A program made the translations under genes and the position numbers. Of a DNA stretch of 33,697 nt, positions 30,867-33,697 are shown one piece after another. The notes under the pieces are model-generated. The model saw only the letters and a program-made list of their open reading frames with translations. It made no database searches and was not told where the DNA came from. How positions within the stretch are numbered: position 1 is the stretch's first letter; each line of letters starts with the position of its first letter. Origin of the DNA: CAYLNK01 sp964384675. GTDB taxonomy: Bacteria > Acidobacteriota > Thermoanaerobaculia > UBA5066. The stretch is from the NCBI GenBank assembly GCA_964384675.1, contig CAYLNK010000032.1:1-33697 (forward strand). The letters run 5' to 3'.

Positions 30867-31894
30867 CAGCCCCGCCGCGCCGCCCGCGAGAGGTACCCGG
30901 CGATCGACGGCCCGATCGCCTCGAGCGGGAGGGTCTGCTCGGCGGCGCCCAGGTCGGCCGCGGCCTTCGGCATGCCGTGGACGACGCTGGTGCGGGCGTC
31001 CTGCGCGAGCGTGCTCCAGCCCCGCCTCCGGAGCTTCAGGAGCCCCTCGGCGCCGTCCCTGCCCATCCCGGTGAGGAGCGCGGCGATGCCGACCGGGGCG
31101 AGCCGAGCGAGGCTCGCGAAGAGGACGTCGATCGAGGGGCGGTGGATCGAGTCCGCGGGATCCGGCGTGTACGCGAGCGTGCGGTCGGGGGCGAGCACCA
31201 GGTGCTCGCCGGTCCCGGCCAGGTACGCGGTCCCGGCCCTCGGCACGTCCCCGTGCCGCGCCAGCGCCACCGGGAATCCGGTCCGGTCGGTCAGCCAGCT
31301 CGCGAGCCCGGCCGCGAAGCCGTCGTCGATGTGCTGGACGATGACGACGGCGGCCGAGAGGTCGCGCGGCAGCTTCGAGAGGACGGCGGCGAGGGCCTGC
31401 GGACCGCCGGTCGACGCGCCGAGGGCGACGAGCGTCTGCGCGGCGTCGCCGCTCTCCGGGGCCGCAGGAGGCCTCATCCCTCCGGAGGCCGGGGGCCGCT
31501 TCCCGATCAGCTTCTCGGCGGTGGCGACACGGGCGAGGAGCGCAGTCGCCCCGGTCACCTCCCCCTCCGCGTCGAACGCCGGAGCCTGCACGACGTCGAG
31601 GGCGCCGAGGCCGAGGGCCTCGAACACCTGGTTCACGTGCGTCGTTCGGTCGGGCGCCACGACGAGGATCGCGCACGGCGTCTCCGCCATCACGCGCCGC
31701 GTCGTCTCGACGCCGCCCCCGCCGGGCAGCGCCACGTCGAGGAGCAGGAGGTCGGGCCGCTCCTCCCGGCAGAGCGAGACGGCCTCCTCCGCGTCGCGCG
31801 CGGTCCAGACGACCTCGTGGCCCTCGCCGGAGGTCAGGACGCGCTTGAGCGCCTCGACCGTGATCCGGCTCCCGTGCGCGATGGCGATCTTCAC
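30866..31894 (-). CDS. cheB: CheB/WspF-like receptor methylesterase
   Basis: The 342-residue protein has an N-terminal receiver and a C-terminal CheB methylesterase domain that demethylates chemoreceptor glutamates. Catalytic residues are present: Ser161 in LGASTGGPQAL, His188 in VIVQHIDDGF, and Asp280 in LTGMGRDGAEGL. The receiver keeps the acceptor Asp53 (LLLLDVALPG). However, it lacks the Mg-binding acidic pair (IAHGSR replaces the usual DDS-type motif) and the conserved Lys (Gln103 in DVVQAPA); WspF proteins are similarly atypical at the Lys. The segment VFEALGLGALDVVQ also matches WspF. GTG 31894 has a GGAGAGGAG RBS. It lies between the kinase and the cyclase response regulator. Confidence 0.92.
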   Translation of the reverse strand: MKIAIAHGSRITVEALKRVLTSGEGHEVVWTARDAEEAVSLCREERPDLLLLDVALPGGGGVETTRRVMAETPCAILVVAPDRTTHVNQVFEALGLGALDVVQAPAFDAEGEVTGATALLARVATAEKLIGKRPPASGGMRPPAAPESGDAAQTLVALGASTGGPQALAAVLSKLPRDLSAAVVIVQHIDDGFAAGLASWLTDRTGFPVALARHGDVPRAGTAYLAGTGEHLVLAPDRTLAYTPDPADSIHRPSIDVLFASLARLAPVGIAALLTGMGRDGAEGLLKLRRRGWSTLAQDARTSVVHGMPKAAADLGAAEQTLPLEAIGPSIAGYLSRAARRG

Positions 31895-31900
31895 GCGTCG

Positions 31901-31909
31901 CTCCTCTCC
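31901..31909 (-). promoter_or_regulatory. RBS of cheB
   Basis: GGAGAGGAG on the minus strand, six bases before GTG 31894, confirms the start in the 40-bp spacer after the kinase gene. Confidence 0.65.
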
Positions 31910-31934
31910 GGGCCCGGCCCGCCGCCCGCGCCGC

Positions 31935-33697
31935 TCACGCCGCCCCGGGCCCCCCGATCAGGTCGTGGACCGCGCGGAGGAGGACGTCGTCCTGGAACTC
32001 CCCCTTCGTCAGGTAGAAGTCGGCGGCGGCCTCGAGCCCGCGGGCGCGGTCGGCCCCGCCGTCCCGGAACGACACGATCATCACCGGGAGCGACTTCAGC
32101 CGGGGGTCCTGCTTGATGGAGCGGGTCAGCGCGATGCCGTCCATGCGCGGCATGTCGACGTCGGTGATGACGAGGTCGAACGCGTTCTCCCGCACCGACG
32201 TCCACCCGTCGACGCCGTCCACGGCCACCGAGACGTCGTACCCCTTGGCCAGCAGGAGCTGACGCTCCAGCTCCCTCACCGTGATCGAGTCGTCCACGAC
32301 GAGGATCCGCTTGGCGCGCCGCTCGGCGGGGAGGAGGCGGGCCGCGACCTTGTCGATGCGGGTCAGCTGCTGGAGGTGCGTGACCGAGCGGGCGAGGTCC
32401 TCGACGTCGACGATCAGGACCGGCGCTCCGTCGGGCAGGATCGCCGCTGCGCTGATGTCCGCCACGCGGCCGAGGCGGGGATCGAGCGGGCGGACGACGA
32501 GGTCGTACTCCCCCGTGAATCGGTCCACCACGAAGCCGAAGCGCTGCGCGCGATCGGAGACGACGACCACGCTCACGGGGTCGGCCGGGGGCGGCCCGCC
32601 GTCCAGCTCCAGGACCTGCGCGGTCGGGACCAGCGCCACGCTCCGGCCGTCGACGATCACGTACTGCCGGTCCTCCACCAGCGGGATCTCGGCGAGCGGC
32701 ACCGAGAGCAGCCGGTCGATCCGGGTGAGCGGGAACGCGTACGGCTCGCCGGCGATCGAGACGACGACCGCGCGGATCACCGAGCGGCTGATCGGGACGC
32801 GCAGGTGGAACGTGGCGCCGCGCCCCTTCTCGGACGTGACGTGCACGTTCCCGCCCACCTCGTGAAGGACGCTCTGCACGACGTCGAGGCCGACGCCTCG
32901 CCCCGAGATCTCGGTGACGGCCGCCGCCGTGGAGAAGCCGGGGGTGAAGATGTAGTCGAGAAGCCGCCCCGGGTCGAGCACGGCGGCGTCGGCGGCGGGC
33001 AGGAGCCCGAGCGCCACCACCTTCTGCCGCACCCGCTCCTCGTCGATCCCGCGCCCGTCGTCGCCGATCGACACCTCGAGCATCCCGGCGCGGGGGCGCG
33101 CCTCGATCCGCACGGTTCCCTGCTCCGGCTTTCCCGCCGCCCGGCGCTCCGCCGGTGTCTCGAGCCCGTGGTCGACCGCGTTGCGCAGGAGGTGGTTCAG
33201 GGGCGCCTCGATCTTCTCCAGGATGTCCCGGTCGATCTCCCGCTCCTCGCCGGCGATCACCAGCTCGACCCTCTTCCCCAGCTTCTTCGCCACGTCGCGC
33301 ACCATCCGCGGGAACGCGCTGAGCCCGTCACCGAGCGGGCGCATCCGGCTGGCCGTCGCCTCGCGGAAGAGGCGAAGGGTCAGGTCCTCGGTCCGGCGGG
33401 CGTGCTCCTCGAAGCCCTCCGCCCACTGCGTCACCAGCTCGCGGCAGTCGCCGAGCCGCGAGCGGATCTCGGCGATGCGGACGCCGATCGGATCGTCGGG
33501 AGGGGGTGCGCCGAGCGTCTGGTGCAGCTCGTTCAGGAGGTCGGCGAGGCCCGCCTGGCGGCCGCGGAGCCGGCGCGGCGCGTCGGAGAAGGAGCCGAGC
33601 CGGCGCGCCTCCACCAGCGACTCCCCCGCGAGCCCGACGAGCCGGCTCAGGTGGCTCGCCTTCACGCGGAGCACGCGGTCCGGCTCGGACGGCGGCA
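31935..33697 (-). CDS. CheA-type hybrid histidine kinase with C-terminal receiver (WspE-like), 3' part
   Basis: 586 residues of a longer protein are visible; the reading frame is open through the right edge, so the N-terminal Hpt (phospho-His) domain lies outside. Visible domains in order are P3 dimerisation (RVKASHLSRLVGLAGESL), the HATPase with N-box PLNHLLRNAVDHGLE, G1 IGDDGRGID and G2 GRGVGLDVV, a CheW-like regulatory domain (about 325-450), and a C-terminal receiver. The receiver has acceptor Asp in LVITDVDMPRMDG and Lys in FYLTKGEF. The receiver ending (DPRLKSLPVMIVSF, then YLTKGEFQDDVLL) is very like WspE. It should phosphorylate its own receiver, CheB and the cyclase response regulator on signals from a chemoreceptor encoded outside the window. 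Confidence 0.93.
   Translation of the reverse strand, partial: PPSEPDRVLRVKASHLSRLVGLAGESLVEARRLGSFSDAPRRLRGRQAGLADLLNELHQTLGAPPPDDPIGVRIAEIRSRLGDCRELVTQWAEGFEEHARRTEDLTLRLFREATASRMRPLGDGLSAFPRMVRDVAKKLGKRVELVIAGEEREIDRDILEKIEAPLNHLLRNAVDHGLETPAERRAAGKPEQGTVRIEARPRAGMLEVSIGDDGRGIDEERVRQKVVALGLLPAADAAVLDPGRLLDYIFTPGFSTAAAVTEISGRGVGLDVVQSVLHEVGGNVHVTSEKGRGATFHLRVPISRSVIRAVVVSIAGEPYAFPLTRIDRLLSVPLAEIPLVEDRQYVIVDGRSVALVPTAQVLELDGGPPPADPVSVVVVSDRAQRFGFVVDRFTGEYDLVVRPLDPRLGRVADISAAAILPDGAPVLIVDVEDLARSVTHLQQLTRIDKVAARLLPAERRAKRILVVDDSITVRELERQLLLAKGYDVSVAVDGVDGWTSVRENAFDLVITDVDMPRMDGIALTRSIKQDPRLKSLPVMIVSFRDGGADRARGLEAAADFYLTKGEFQDDVLLRAVHDLIGGPGAA

Overview
The window is very GC-rich, densely coded bacterial DNA, most likely from an Acidobacteriota genome of the Thermoanaerobaculia/Vicinamibacteria kind. 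This is an inference. It rests on the OmpR-type winged-helix regulator of the acidobacterial style, the S46 and M28 secreted peptidases, several outer-envelope lipoproteins and the general gene style. I see no tRNA, rRNA, insertion sequence, prophage or CRISPR array. A run of exactly 100 N (6525-6624) marks a scaffold gap inside a tandem repeat.

Layout. Bases 1-4013 (minus strand) hold a partial winged-helix regulator, a secreted retropepsin-like aspartic protease, and two tandem paralogous family-5 ABC solute-binding lipoproteins with no permease nearby. Bases 4117-6463 (plus) hold an SPFH/GYF_2 protein and a double zinc-ribbon membrane protein. A tandem array of 58-bp hairpin repeats then separates them from a convergent S46 dipeptidyl-peptidase (6844-9057). 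Bases 9179-14788 (plus) hold an ArsB/NhaD-type permease, nadC-nadB-DUF2279 and a voltage-gated-type K+ channel. Bases 14776-22289 (minus) hold a PagL-like deacylase, a lipoprotein, a diacylglycerol-kinase-family enzyme, ruvB, ruvA, a thioredoxin-TPR protein, an M28 peptidase and truA. Bases 22313-25831 (plus) hold a four-gene signalling operon: REC-histidine kinase, GAF-PP2C phosphatase, single receiver and RsbW-like ATPase. Bases 25957-29287 (plus) hold an ATP-grasp-like unknown, a DJ-1/PfpI-like protein lacking the catalytic Cys, and a third solute-binding protein. Bases 29310-33697 (minus) hold the 3' part of a Wsp-like chemosensory operon.

The most notable system is the last one. Its gene order, CheA-REC (WspE-like), CheB (WspF-like), then a response regulator, is that of the Wsp surface-sensing pathway. 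The response regulator has a WspR-like receiver, but its output is a class III nucleotidyl cyclase plus a degenerate PilZ-like domain instead of the GGDEF diguanylate cyclase. The cyclase has Glu/Gly at the purine-selecting positions, so the second messenger may be cGMP (or cAMP) rather than c-di-GMP.

Two genome-style features recur. Ten gene junctions overlap by exactly four bases (ATGA, GTGA or TTGA). Several genes without a ribosome binding site have a -10-like hexamer exactly six bases before the start codon, which suggests leaderless mRNAs.
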